The position numbers and the translations under genes were made by a program. From the NCBI GenBank assembly GCA_027559495.1, contig JAMXSV010000024.1, forward strand, positions 1,178,001 through 1,242,000: a stretch of DNA of 64,000 bases, written 5' to 3'. Shown piece after piece: positions 35,249 to 45,843 of this stretch (the stretch's first letter is position 1; every line of letters begins with the position of its first letter). Origin of the DNA: Aurifilum marmelostoma (lineage: Eukaryota > Ascomycota > Sordariomycetes > Diaporthales > Cryphonectriaceae). The notes below the pieces were generated by a model that searched no databases, was not told the origin of the DNA, and was given only the letters and a program-made list of their open reading frames with translations.

Positions 35249-36650
35249 CTAGAGATCAGGGTCAGCCTCCTCGTGCTTGATCCTCGGCAAGTCCTCGCGA
35301 TGAGCAACAAGAGACTCCCGTGCCAGCATCACCGGGATGGCGATGGCTAGCGAGGAATCCAGCCAATGGGTCTTCCTTGACATATCGAGCTCCGCAAAGG
35401 GAATTGGCTCTCCGTCACCATCCCCAACGGTGTCCGCGGTGAAAATAAGGACAATGTGCTGCACCACAACGAAGATAATGATGAGCCGGGGATGATATCT
35501 CGTGCCATACTGGGTCCACCTGGCCCGATACCTTCGAACCAATGACTGACACCTCTCTACCACGATTTGGTCACTGCTGGCCACCTGTGAGCTTGTGAAG
35601 GTGATTGTGAAGACGGGACTGGCATAGTTGTGTCTATTGAAAAGATCAACATCCTCCTCTGCCCAGCGGACGTATCGCTCAATCTCCCTGCCGATCAGGG
35701 GTGCGATCTTGTCATGCTGACCGCCTTGGCGGTAGCCTCTGACTCGGGTATGAAGCTCAAAAAGAACTCGGAGTGCTTTCGTCGCTATTCCCAAGCAGTT
35801 AGCAAGCTGTCATTCGCCACTAGGAATAGCACTTGCCATGATAGTCGCTTTTTTCGGCTCTGATGAGTGCCTTTCCAGCACTGTCTCTTGGCATAAAAAG
35901 CCCATACGGCACAGGGTGATCGCGGAGATCCCAGACACCCCAGTCAGATGGCATCAGGGGGTATAGTCCTCGCAGGTAAAGCAGCTTGTAAAGTCGACGC
36001 GCTTCGCTCGGCCAATCGTCAATGCCAGGGGTCTCTCGCTTGTGTTTCAGGTAGTCACGCAGGTCTTGCTCAGTGATGAGAAAATCCTGCTCAGCTTCGA
36101 TGTCAAGCTGCTCATCGATTTCCTCGTCGGTCTCGTCATCATCATCCTCATCCTCATCCTGATATTGATCCTCAACACCGTCTTCCGAGCCGGCACTTGG
36201 TGTGAGGGTGCCGATATCGTCGATGTCGTGGAGACAAGGCATATCCTCGAGCATCTGGTCGTCATCGTCAGGCTCTATGCTGAGAATGAGGTCTTCTGAC
36301 GGATCGTCCAGAGGCTCATCAGTCGACGGAGCCAAAGATGGCTCATCCTTCTCTCCATGATGATCTATTCCGCCCTCAAGTAATTTTCTATCCTCTTTGA
36401 CCAATTGGCTGTCGTCCGCGACATTCTCACCATAGTGAGAAATGTCCATAGTCATGTTTTCATCACCCTCTTGCTTTATGCGCACCGTCTCTTTAGGCTC
36501 TGCTGGGCTTAGGTGCGACGCTTGGGTTGGAGTTTTGAGTCTTCTTGTTGCTCGATAGGAGGCAGCAGATTGACAATGTCTGTTTCCGAGTTGCCCAGAT
36601 GGTCTCATTTGGATGACTCCGTCCTGGGATGCATAACGTATGCTGTCCAT
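35249..36650 (-). CDS. conserved fungal protein with acidic centre, unrecognised; GC-AG intron
   Basis: Exons 35837-36650 and 35249-35784 give 449 aa. The only junction that joins the two clearly coding parts in frame is a 52-bp intron with donor GCAAGT and acceptor AATAG. It has GCTAAC 17-22 nt upstream of the acceptor as a branch site. Residues about 145-190 are Asp/Glu-rich. Next come a segment LRDYLKHKRETPGIDDWPSEARRLYKLLYLRGLYPL in pieces rich in Trp/Tyr/Leu, then DWGVWDLRDHPVPYGLF. After the intron is ALRVLFELHTRVRGY followed by REIERYVRWAEEDV, which reads as a helical domain. I do not recognise the family. A conventional GT donor inside the same site (AA|GTGCTA) spliced to 35738 is also in frame, but deletes the ALRVLFELHTRV block. 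Confidence 0.65.
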
Positions 36651-37436
36651 ATTTACTGTTGTTGCCTGTTATTGTGGTTGAAGTAAGTCGAGAGTGACAG
36701 CGAAGGTCAACAAGAGAAGCTCATTCTCTGCTGAGATGTGTGTTTTTTTTTAAAGTCTGAAGTCATCAATCTGGTGTTGAGAGGAGACAGTGAAATTCTT
36801 GGATCGAGGGTCTTCGAGAAACTTGAGATGAGGCTTAGATTGCTGTATCTGTCCGTCAGGAATTGCGAGGTAACAGACGTGAAACGGAATTTGAGCGATC
36901 GTCTCCATTACAGAGCCATTCCATTCGAGTCTGGGTAGAAGGCGGAGATAGAGGACCGGGGTGGCTAGGCGAGCGTGCAGGCTTTCTTTCAGTTAGAGAA
37001 TAAAGACACGATGGGACCAAAAGTATGTAGGAATATTCAAAGGAAAGAACGTTGTATGTGATGTTTGTTTCCGCATTTGGCGATGTAAGTGCGGGCAGGG
37101 ATCTTGGGCTCAGATAAAGTGGACCCCGCTTCAAAAACAGTTCTCAGCCTTCCACAGCGCACTGCGCTCCCCTTGCAAGTGCGTACAGTCGTGAATCGCG
37201 ACCCAAACGCGCCGCCCAACTCTAGAACGGCAGGTTTTCTTGCCGATTCTTGACCAACCTTCTTGTCCACCACCACTTCCTTGGTTCTGCCCACGTTGAG
37301 TCTTGGACTATCGTGAGCTCTCCGTTCTGCCCAAACCTGCGACGGACGCGTCACGCGCCTCTTTCTCGCCTTCAATCAGACACTTGGCGCACAACCATGC
37401 ACCTGGCTCGACTCTGGTCCCACCACACCTAACAGA
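36651..37436. other. divergent promoter region
   Basis: Between the acidic unknown (-) and the Acinus-like gene (+). No further features recognised. Confidence 0.5.
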
Positions 37437-39473
37437 ATGACCGACTGGTCGAGCTTGAAGGTGGTTGACCTGCGGGCAGCGTTGTCAAGCAGAGGCTTGC
37501 CTACTAAGGGGATCAAGACAGAATTGATCCAGCGCCTGAATGAGGCCGACGCCGATGCTGCTGCCCAGGCAGAGGAGCCCGCGACGGAGGACAGCGCTCA
37601 GGTGGACGAAACGGACCGCATTATCGAGGATGTCCCTATGCAAGGGGCGGCAGCCGCCGAGCCGATCGCGACAGGATCATCGTCAGCCGTTGACACGGTT
37701 GTGACTGGGAACGAAGATACAACGACGGACCCATCTGTCGACCCGTCGCCCAAGCCTATCGCCACGGAGACGGCCGCTGCCTACCCAGAGGCCAGTGATG
37801 AAACGGTTATGTCGATACCCTTACCATCTAGCGATGCCGCCACGGAGATACAGAAGCGGAAGAGGCGTTCCTCAACACCACCGCCTTCGACCAAACGAGT
37901 TCGACAAGAGGAAGAACGCCGAGCAGAACAACGCGAAGACATTGTTGATTTCGACACAGGCGACCTGTCCAGCAGCCCACACAAGAGACCTCAGGAAAGC
38001 GTCACAACGCAAGGAGGATCAACAGAGACCACTAAGGGTGAGGAAGATGGACGCCATCTAGAAGGTTCTGTCGCCCAAAACGCTCAAGACCTGCCTGGGG
38101 CTAGCGGAGAGGAACCACTTCCGACGCAAGCGACAACAGAAGAGTCGTCCGTAGCACCACCTCCGATGCCTGCTTCTGAGACTCGAGGTTTATCTCCGGA
38201 TGTTAGAGAAGACGAGGACTCTGCCAACCTCATAGCCACAACAGGGTCCCCGAGGCCAACGCCACCTGCGGTCTCGGCCTCACAAGAGCAGGCTGCACCG
38301 CTCGACGTCAGTGGCGATGAAGCGATCACGAAGCGAGTGGCCATAGGACGGCCGTCCGAGACGTCTCAGACTACAATCGAGCCCCAGAAACCTCAGCAAG
38401 AGGAGCGTCGATCCGAGGTCACACAGCTGGCAGATCATTTGCCAAAAGGCGACCACAAGGGAGGCAGTCTCGGAGATGCTTCACCGCCATCAACCCACCC
38501 ACCCACTAATTCATTGTACATCAGAGAGCTCATGCGGCCACTGAGGCCCGAGATGGTCGAGCAGTATATCATCGACCTGATAACCCCGCCAGGAAGCGAA
38601 CCTGATCCGACTCTTATCGAAGAGTCTTACCTCGATACAATCCGCACTCATGCTTTTGTGCAACTGGCGTCAGTCGAGGCTGCGCAGCGTGTGCGCGCCG
38701 CGCTGCACAATCAGGTTTGGCCGAATGAGCGGAACCGGAAGCCACTTTGGGTCGATTTCATACCGCCGCGTCAAGTCAAGGACTTCATCGAGCGGGAGGA
38801 AAGCGCACCCCGAGGTGGACGACGCTGGGAGGTTGTGTACGAGCAGGATGGCGGGAGCGTGGTAGCAATCCACCGTGAAGTTGGTCCCGAGAGCAAACCT
38901 TTTTCGAAACCACCTCCCACCGGACCAGCAGCTGGCCCTACATACCCTGGCATCGAAGCTGCACCTCGGGGACCTCGAGGCAGGGGTGGCCGCCCGCCTT
39001 TCGACAATCCAGGCGGTGGTCCACAAAGCCAGCAGACCAACGCCCACCCACGCCTTTTCTACACTCCCCTCAACGAAGACGTGGCTCGGCGCCGTATCGA
39101 CAATATGCGCTCTTTCTACTCACGGGACCCCCCGCCTAACCTCGGCAAGGACTACCATCGTTTTACCTTTGAGAACCTGGATTCGTTTGTCGATCGAGGC
39201 CGTGAGGTCTTCATCGGAATCAGGCCTCCCCACCGGCAGAAGGAGCATGAAGAACGTCTTCGGCTCGGGACGGCAGGTACTAGCAGTATGGCCGACTCCC
39301 GCAGAGGTGATTACAGGCCTCCTCGTCCGCCAATCAATGATGAGAATCGATTCTCGCGGTACGATGGCGGCCGCCGCTCAGATCGACCCCCAAGGAGCCG
39401 TGGATTCCGAAGCGATCGAGGCCCTGGGCGTTTCCGAGGAGAGGATCCTTACCGATACCGACCTGGATATTGA
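37437..39473 (+). CDS. SAP domain and RRM protein, Acinus-like
   Basis: Intronless, 678 aa. An N-terminal SAP motif (residues 3-38: WSSLKVVDLRAALSSRGLP, then KTELIQRL) should bind DNA or chromatin. A long Ser/Glu/Thr-rich disordered region follows to about 355. An RRM-like fold at about 358-440 contains SLYIRELMRPL and THAFVQLAS, then LWVDFIPPRQVKDFIEREE and RWEVVYEQ, the arrangement of Acinus. The C-terminal part has a conserved FYSRDPPPNLGKDYHRFTFEN block and RDG/RSDR repeats ending YRPGY. Acinus is part of the ASAP complex with SAP18 and RNPS1 at the exon junction complex, and acts in splicing and chromatin. The assignment rests on domain order. Confidence 0.75.
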   Translation: MTDWSSLKVVDLRAALSSRGLPTKGIKTELIQRLNEADADAAAQAEEPATEDSAQVDETDRIIEDVPMQGAAAAEPIATGSSSAVDTVVTGNEDTTTDPSVDPSPKPIATETAAAYPEASDETVMSIPLPSSDAATEIQKRKRRSSTPPPSTKRVRQEEERRAEQREDIVDFDTGDLSSSPHKRPQESVTTQGGSTETTKGEEDGRHLEGSVAQNAQDLPGASGEEPLPTQATTEESSVAPPPMPASETRGLSPDVREDEDSANLIATTGSPRPTPPAVSASQEQAAPLDVSGDEAITKRVAIGRPSETSQTTIEPQKPQQEERRSEVTQLADHLPKGDHKGGSLGDASPPSTHPPTNSLYIRELMRPLRPEMVEQYIIDLITPPGSEPDPTLIEESYLDTIRTHAFVQLASVEAAQRVRAALHNQVWPNERNRKPLWVDFIPPRQVKDFIEREESAPRGGRRWEVVYEQDGGSVVAIHREVGPESKPFSKPPPTGPAAGPTYPGIEAAPRGPRGRGGRPPFDNPGGGPQSQQTNAHPRLFYTPLNEDVARRRIDNMRSFYSRDPPPNLGKDYHRFTFENLDSFVDRGREVFIGIRPPHRQKEHEERLRLGTAGTSSMADSRRGDYRPPRPPINDENRFSRYDGGRRSDRPPRSRGFRSDRGPGRFRGEDPYRYRPGY

Positions 39474-40103
39474 ATTGCCATCTTGAAAACTTCAGAGATG
39501 TTACAAATGAGCTCTCATGGCGCTCAGCAATGTGTGTGAAGACATGCTGTGTTCCATCAGATCAACGCTATCTTTTGAGATCAGAACCGCGGCCATCATG
39601 GGGCAATAGTGTGTTTGCAACGATAGGAATAGCATCACTGTGAAGCTAGATAATGAAAAGTATACCTACTGTACATATGTGAAAAAAAGGGACTACTGTA
39701 CGTCTGTACATTGACAAGAACGTGCTGGATGATCCCTGCTAAGCATTATACTGGTACGCTGGCACTGAGGGTGTGTAACCCAACTTAGAAGGCACGATTC
39801 TTGCTCTGTCAAAGCCTGAACCTGTCAGAGTAGATTTAGTTTGATGCTGCGATGCGGAACATACTATAGTGGCAGTAAGTACCACGACCCTCTATGGTAC
39901 ATAGGCTGGTAGGGTGACAGGGTGCGCTATCAGCTCGTCACTAATGCTCGAAGTGGTTTAGCGAGGGGCAGCCCCTGGGGAAAAAGTTGGACTGGCATCT
40001 CACTTGGAAGACTGCTCACTCGACTACTTATGTCGGCCACGTCCAAAGGGAAAAATAAAAAATCCAACACAGCTTTCAATTCGGTCTAGAAGCACACAAA
40101 ACA
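39474..40103. other. intergenic
   Basis: 3' flank of the Acinus-like gene and BCP1 promoter. No feature recognised. Confidence 0.5.
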
Positions 40104-41068
40104 ATGGGAAAGAAACGCGCAAGAGAAGCTGACGGCCAGACTGAGCCCGCAGGGGCCTCTGCAGACAAAATGGACCACGACGGTAGCTCAGATGACGAGG
40201 TATGCAAATCTCACAAACAAACTGCCCAACCAAGCCCCACACCAGCTCACTCTATGCGCCCGCCTCACTAACATACGACGCCCTCCCATATTAGGACTTT
40301 GACATTGTCAATGTGGACTTTGAATGGTTCAATTTCGACACGGAGATTGACTTCCACGGCGTCAAGGGCCTCCTGCGGCAGCTTTTCGACGTCGACGCCC
40401 AGCTCCTTGACATGTCTGGGCTCACAGACATCGTGCTGCAGCAGAACACGATAGGCTCGACGGTCAAGGTCGACTCCAAGGCCAACGACGCGTATGCATT
40501 CCTGACGGCTCTCAATCTGCGCGAGCATAGGGAGAAGAAGCCCGTGGCGGACCTGCTGGGGTACCTTTCGGGCAAGGCCGCGCAGTCGGGCAGCGAGGCG
40601 CTCGCCTCGACTGTGCCCAAGGTCCTCGCAGAGAACCACGTCGGTCTTGTGCTGGGCGAGAGGCTCATCAACATGCCGCCCGAGATCTCGCCACCCATGT
40701 ACAGCATGCTGGTGGACGAGATTGAGGCGGCCGTGGAGGACAAGGAACCGTACGAGTTCACGCACTACCTTGTCGTGTCCAAGACCTATAACGAGGTGCA
40801 GTCGATCCTGGACGAGGGGTCGCGGAAGAGCAAGAAGGCCAAGGAAGAGGCGCCCATGTTCTACTTCCACCCCGAGGATGAGATATTACAGAAGCATGCG
40901 ATCGCGGTCGGGAGCTATCCTTTTACCAAAGACGACGAGAACTCGGCGGATAGCAAGAGGGCGTTCCAGGAGATGGGTGTCAGGAGTATGGGTTACATGA
41001 CACTGATCGAGGCGGCAAAGTTTCCAGCTGCAGTCAAGGCCGTGGTGGAATACATGAGCCCCCAATAA
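40104..41068 (+). CDS. BCP1: BCP1/BCCIP family protein (Rpl23 chaperone, nuclear export)
   Basis: Exons 40104-40199 and 40295-41068 with a 95-bp intron give 289 aa. The N-terminus is basic then acidic (MGKKRARE... DHDGSSDDE) and runs into the family core DFDIVNVDFEWFNFD. Other conserved stretches are HGVKGLLRQL, GLVLGERLINMPPEISPPMY and a C-terminal MFYFHPEDEILQKHA. The last resembles the typical yF..Ed..l...a block of the family. Yeast Bcp1 is a nuclear protein needed for ribosomal protein L23 handling and export of Mss4. The gene converges on chorismate mutase with 240 bp between stop codons. Confidence 0.93.
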
Positions 41069-41308
41069 GTGAGGAATAGAATGGAGAAGCACACTGTACC
41101 CACGAGAGAAGATGGCTTTGTCAAACCTTTGATTCAATCGTGCGCACACGAGCAAGACAATCTATCACAATTGTATTGTATGAAGTTTTGAAAGTCGTCA
41201 TCTTTTCTGACATGAAGGCAACGACCATACGGCAGAGCCTTTCGATGTTCCCGATCCTTTTGAACAGACCAACGCAACGCCCGATGCTCCTCAGCATAGT
41301 GACCGCTC

Positions 41309-42109
41309 CTACTCAGACTTTAGCCTCTGCATCAGATAGTCGACCTCCACCTCCTTCGTCAGGGGTATCACAAAGTCCTTGTACATAGCCACCACCGCAT
41401 CCACGTTGATCTTGCTCTGGTCGGCGCGCGCGGCATCCTTTACCGAGGGGTCTGTGCCGTAGGTCTCGGCCTTGAGCTTCAGTCTCTCCAGAACCTGCTT
41501 CTCCACCGCCTTGTTCTCGATGGCCTCGCCGATGCCCTGGGTATCTCCAGCCTTGATCATGGCCGTGTACTTCTCCCTCTCGCTCTGGAACTTGCTCTCT
41601 GCGACAAACTTGCCGAAGTGGATCCGTCTGCTCAGGGCCTGCAGTACCGCGATGTCGCAGGTGGCGCTGCTGCCGTAGTTCTCAGCCGAGACGCCCCTAT
41701 CGCCGTGGCCAAAGGAGGGACACACACGCGGCAGAAAGGTATCAATATAGAAGGCCTTGATCTTGTCGTTGACGTTGACATCGTTGGGGTGCAGGATGCG
41801 CGGGTAATCGATGGAGGGCAGGATGGGCTTGTTGAGGGAGGCGGGGAAGAAAGGGTACTCGTCGGGGGACTCGTAGCGGCGTATGAGGGACTGCAGCTTC
41901 TCCTGCTCGAGCAGGTACCAGTCCATGAGGGACAGGTCGGAGCCGGGGATAGGCACAGCGCCCGGAACGTAGATGTTGCTGTTGAGGGGGAACTGCACGC
42001 GCTCGATGAGGTGGAAGGTGATGGTGTCCTCGAGGCGGATGAGCTGGAAGCGGATGCGCGAGAGGTCGAGCGCCTTGGACGCGTCGGAGAGGTCAATTAG
42101 GGAGTCCAT
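41309..42109 (-). CDS. ARO7: chorismate mutase
   Basis: Intronless, 266 aa, close to the 256 aa of yeast Aro7. The frame is open 57 codons further upstream, but the conserved N-terminus starts at MDSLIDLSDASKALDL, so the ATG at 42107-42109 was chosen. The all-helical AroQ fold is recognisable from RIRFQLIRLEDTITFHLIER, whose Arg20 corresponds to the active-site Arg16 of yeast. NYGSSATCDIAVLQALSRRIHFGKFVAESKF contributes the second active-site Arg and Lys. The C-terminal helix VIPLTKEVEVDYLMQRL carries the catalytic Glu region. The enzyme converts chorismate to prephenate for Phe/Tyr synthesis and in fungi is inhibited by Tyr and activated by Trp. Confidence 0.95.
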   Translation of the reverse strand: MDSLIDLSDASKALDLSRIRFQLIRLEDTITFHLIERVQFPLNSNIYVPGAVPIPGSDLSLMDWYLLEQEKLQSLIRRYESPDEYPFFPASLNKPILPSIDYPRILHPNDVNVNDKIKAFYIDTFLPRVCPSFGHGDRGVSAENYGSSATCDIAVLQALSRRIHFGKFVAESKFQSEREKYTAMIKAGDTQGIGEAIENKAVEKQVLERLKLKAETYGTDPSVKDAARADQSKINVDAVVAMYKDFVIPLTKEVEVDYLMQRLKSE

Positions 42110-42976
42110 TTTGAGGGGGTGGGTGTCGTTTACTGCTCGACTGAAGCAAGAAGCTTTGAAGACGTCGAGAGGACCTTCTATGAGACCGGCAGGGCCCTTC
42201 CAAGGAAAGTTTTGCCAGATGTGGGCTGGCGTGTAAGAGCCACGAATGAAGAACTTGCTCTGATTTAGCCCTACCAACACGATATCGGCAGTTGTAGTGT
42301 CGCGATAGCTTCGTCTTGTCTTTTCTCACCCAAAACGCCGTCTAACTTCCGCACTTCCGGCTTACTCTGGGGTCGGATCCGGTGCTGCGGTGACCGGAGG
42401 AAGAATGAGGCATGCCGGTTTTGTGCCAGCCGATGACCGCAGGCTATAGTGGAGCTTGGGCCGTCCGTACTGTGCAAAATGCCGTGGGCCTCATGCCTTA
42501 GCACGCTCTAGTATGGTAATAGAGATGTACTAGACCACTGTAAATGCACGGTATATGTACGTACGTCACGGAGGAGAGAAGAGGAAGGCGGTGACGATAG
42601 GGCCAATAACAGAGCTTCAATCCCTGTACTTATTCTCTTGCAGGCTTCCATCGTTCTGGAACCCCCCTGTGCTGCTTCCCCACTAAATAGTACTCGCCTC
42701 TCTGTCTTGCCCTGTCGCGTGGGCCATGTTCCCTTACCAGTGCAGCTTGCTTGGAACAGGCTCAACCACAGCATCCAGCTTGATACTAATCCCGCAATTC
42801 CAACAGAACTCCACCACCTGGATGTTCCCGACCTTACTGCCCTCGACATTACGAACTGGCTCCTAACAACTCGCGACGTCCTTCCCCTCCGCCAAATAGG
42901 CAATTAGCTCCGCGACGAGACCAGCGCCTCCGTGCCAGCTCCATCGAGTACCCACTTGTGCTCCATTGTCTAACGC
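42110..42976. other. divergent promoter region, ARO7 and MDV1
   Basis: 867 bp containing the leaders of both genes. No long frame or motif recognised. Confidence 0.5.
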
Positions 42977-45196
42977 ATGGCCAGCTCTGACGACCACAAT
43001 GCTTTTCACGACGACGACAATGATTCGTCCATCATATCGGTACGCAGGATGCACCGTTGCCCCTGAGCCCTGTTGGCGAGAAAGTTTTTTGTGCTCTGTC
43101 ACCTTCTTGCTCTGCCTCCCTCCACCATGTCCCCTGGCGATGGAGGGACCGTGTCACTGACAAGAGACTCGCTCGCCATGCAGACTCGTGGCCTCGAGGC
43201 GTTCGGCCGCAAAGTGACCACCACGGCCAGCCACCTCATGGGGCCCCTGTCAGACCCGACGACAGGTGGCCACTACCAGCAGGCCATGGGCGAGGTCTCC
43301 AAGCAGCTGCGGCGGCCAACGCTGCAGCGGAGCATGTTCTCCATGGCCAAGACGACCCCTACGGATCTGGTGCGGTCGAGGCTGTCCACGAGCGAGATAC
43401 AACACCGCGCCTTGTCTTACGTGCCAGACGCCCTGTTGAGGGACATACCAGAAGATGACAACTCTTACTCGCTGTTCCAGGGCTTCCAGGCCTCCTTCCC
43501 GGACTTTACAGATCTGGGCAAGAAGCACAGGAGAAAGGTGTCCAGGGGCAGGAAACTCATCGATGACGGCGGTGTTCGGCCTGATAGCCCCCAGGCGGTG
43601 CAGAAGCTTAAGAAAGAGAAGGCGTCCATGATGCACGAGTTTGAGATGTTGGGCATACGGAAGAACATGGCCAGCAGTGAGATTCGGGATATCGACACCA
43701 AGATAGCAAATCTGGCTGGCATGCGGAGAATTGTGCTGGACAGGTTAGCAAACTTTGAGCAGGAGGAGGCCATATTAGAACATGAGAGTAAGTCCCTTGG
43801 GGCTGAACTAACGGGAGGGAAGAGAAGCTTGCTAACACGCGGGTCAGTTTTGGACGTCGAGAATCGTCTAGAGGAGGCTGAAGAATTGGTGGCAGAGGCT
43901 GAGTCGGTGGCAGGGCTGCGAACACCTACACAGGGCAGCGAGGGTCCGGACGATGAGGCCGGGTTCATGTCTCAGTCAATCTACGAGAAGCTGCCGTCAG
44001 CTGATAGCACGCCGTCGAGATCGAAGAAGCCGAGGAGCCTGCGCAAGAAGTCAATGCCCATATTGCACGAGCATTACGAACCGGGCACCTCGATCCGCGA
44101 AATTCGCGCTCACCAGGACTGTATTACCGCTATGGATTTTGACGCACCCTTCGGAATAATGGTTACTTCGGCACTGGACGATGCTATCCGAGTTTGGGAC
44201 TTGAACGCAGGACGATGCATCGGCAACCTTGAGGGCCACACGGCCTCAGTGAAGACCTTACAAGTAGAAGACAACATATGTGCTACGGGATCCGTCGATG
44301 CTACTATCAGGCTCTGGGATCTCAGCAGGGCTCGCTACGACCCTGTTGGGGAGCAGCTGGACAAGGATGATGACGAGGATGGTATGGCTTTCGAGAACCC
44401 TGACGATCAACCAGTGGAACCGCCTGCCGGTAGCATGGACGAGTGTCCACTGACGACTCTCTCATCCCATATGGCCGAAATCACTGCGCTGCACTTCCGA
44501 GGCGATGTTCTGGTATCCGGTTCGGCGGACAAGACGATTCGGCACTGGGATCTAGAGAAGAGCCGGTGCGTGCAGACTCTAGACGTCATGTGGGCAGCAG
44601 CGCAGGCTTCTGTCACCTTGGGCGAGGGCAAGTGGGCACAGACAACTCGGGCGCCCGCACAGGACGCCGATTTTGTTGGAGCCCTGCAGGTTTTTGATGC
44701 CGCGCTTGCGTGTGGAACTGCAGACGGTATGGTCAGGCTCTGGGATCTGCGGAGTGGACAGGTACACCGCAGCCTGGTCGGTCACACTGGGCCAGTGACG
44801 GCCTTGCAATTTGACGATGTCCATCTTGTCACAGGCAGCTTGGACCGGAGCATTCGGGTGAGATTGATCCTCTATCTTATGATCTCTCTGCTGCTATCAT
44901 CCGCTGACATCTTGGCTTAGATATGGGATCTTCGTACCGGATCTATCTCTGACGCCTTTGCATACGACCACCCTGTGACGAGCATGATGTTCGACGGCCG
45001 TCGTATAGTCTCTGCCGCAGGGGAGGACGTTGTCAAGGTCTACGACAAACTCGAGTCCCGCCAGTGGCATTGTGGTGCAGGCGTCAATGCTGCCGAGGAG
45101 GGCAAGACACCCGCTATCGTTGAACGTGTACGCATACGGGACGGGTACATGGTTGAAGGGCGCCGCGACGGCATCGTTGGTGTCTGGACATGCTAA
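42977..45196 (+). CDS. MDV1: mitochondrial division protein 1 (WD-repeat adaptor)
   Basis: Preferred model: exons 42977-43039, 43184-43787, 43848-44857 and 44921-45196, giving 650 aa. The start MASSDDHNAF with an acidic stretch splices into TRGLEAFGRKVTTTASHLMGP. Alternatively translation begins at ATG 43127 (MSPGDGG) without the first intron; both are in frame. The middle (about 180-260) is a heptad-rich coiled coil (KLKKEKASMMHEF... LDRLANFEQEEAIL). The C-terminal half holds WD40 repeats with IRVWDL, IRLWDL, IRHWDL and VRLWDL ends. Mdv1 bridges Fis1 on the outer mitochondrial membrane to the dynamin Dnm1 in fission. The 60-bp intron at 43788-43847 has no in-frame stop and is a multiple of three, so retention would add 20 residues to the coiled coil. 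Confidence 0.9.
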
Positions 45197-45843
45197 GAGG
45201 GCGAGAAAAGAAATAACAAAGACGCACCTTGTATATGCACAGAATATATCATCTCCAAGCGTCTGCCTTACCCTCCTGAAATCGTTGGTGAGAATTGCAT
45301 GCATGGTTGGAAGCTCTGTTTTCAGAATTGGGATTGGCTCAAGTAGATGGCCGTAGACGGCAACAAGGGCGTATCGCATGCAGCTTTTCGAAACATGGTG
45401 GAAGACTCTGCCACACAGTGAGAACTCGTCTTCGAAGCGCAAAGCTTCTGAAAGCTCAATGGTGTTGCGGAGTTGTAGCGTGAGGAAAGGACGTTGTACG
45501 GCAGGTACGATCGTACCGCATGCGTCAAGCGTTTCTGCCACTTTCTTCTCACCTTGCTTTCAGAACTCAATCATCTTTTCTGTCCACCACTTCATCTTTT
45601 ACCTTCCAGATCCGATCCATTCCGTCATACTAGAATCAAAATTGATACTTCAGTTCTTTTACCCCATCGTGTCATTTTTTTTTTTCTCTACGAGAAGACT
45701 GCTTCTCAGCCACCTTGTATTTGAGTGAACAACGCCATCGCGGATTTTACGCTGTGAATCACTCACAATTTCAGATTCCGATCTCAAGTTTCTATCTTCG
45801 GTATTGAAATCTGAAACCCAAACTACCACAGGGCACCACCAAC
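45197..45843. other. intergenic
   Basis: MDV1 3' flank and promoter/leader of the next gene, T/C-rich at 45540-45720. Nothing else recognised. Confidence 0.5.

Noticed and set aside
42110..42280. 57-codon N-terminal extension of chorismate mutase
   Set aside because: The conserved protein begins at the ATG at 42109; the extension is unlike the family and lies in the leader.
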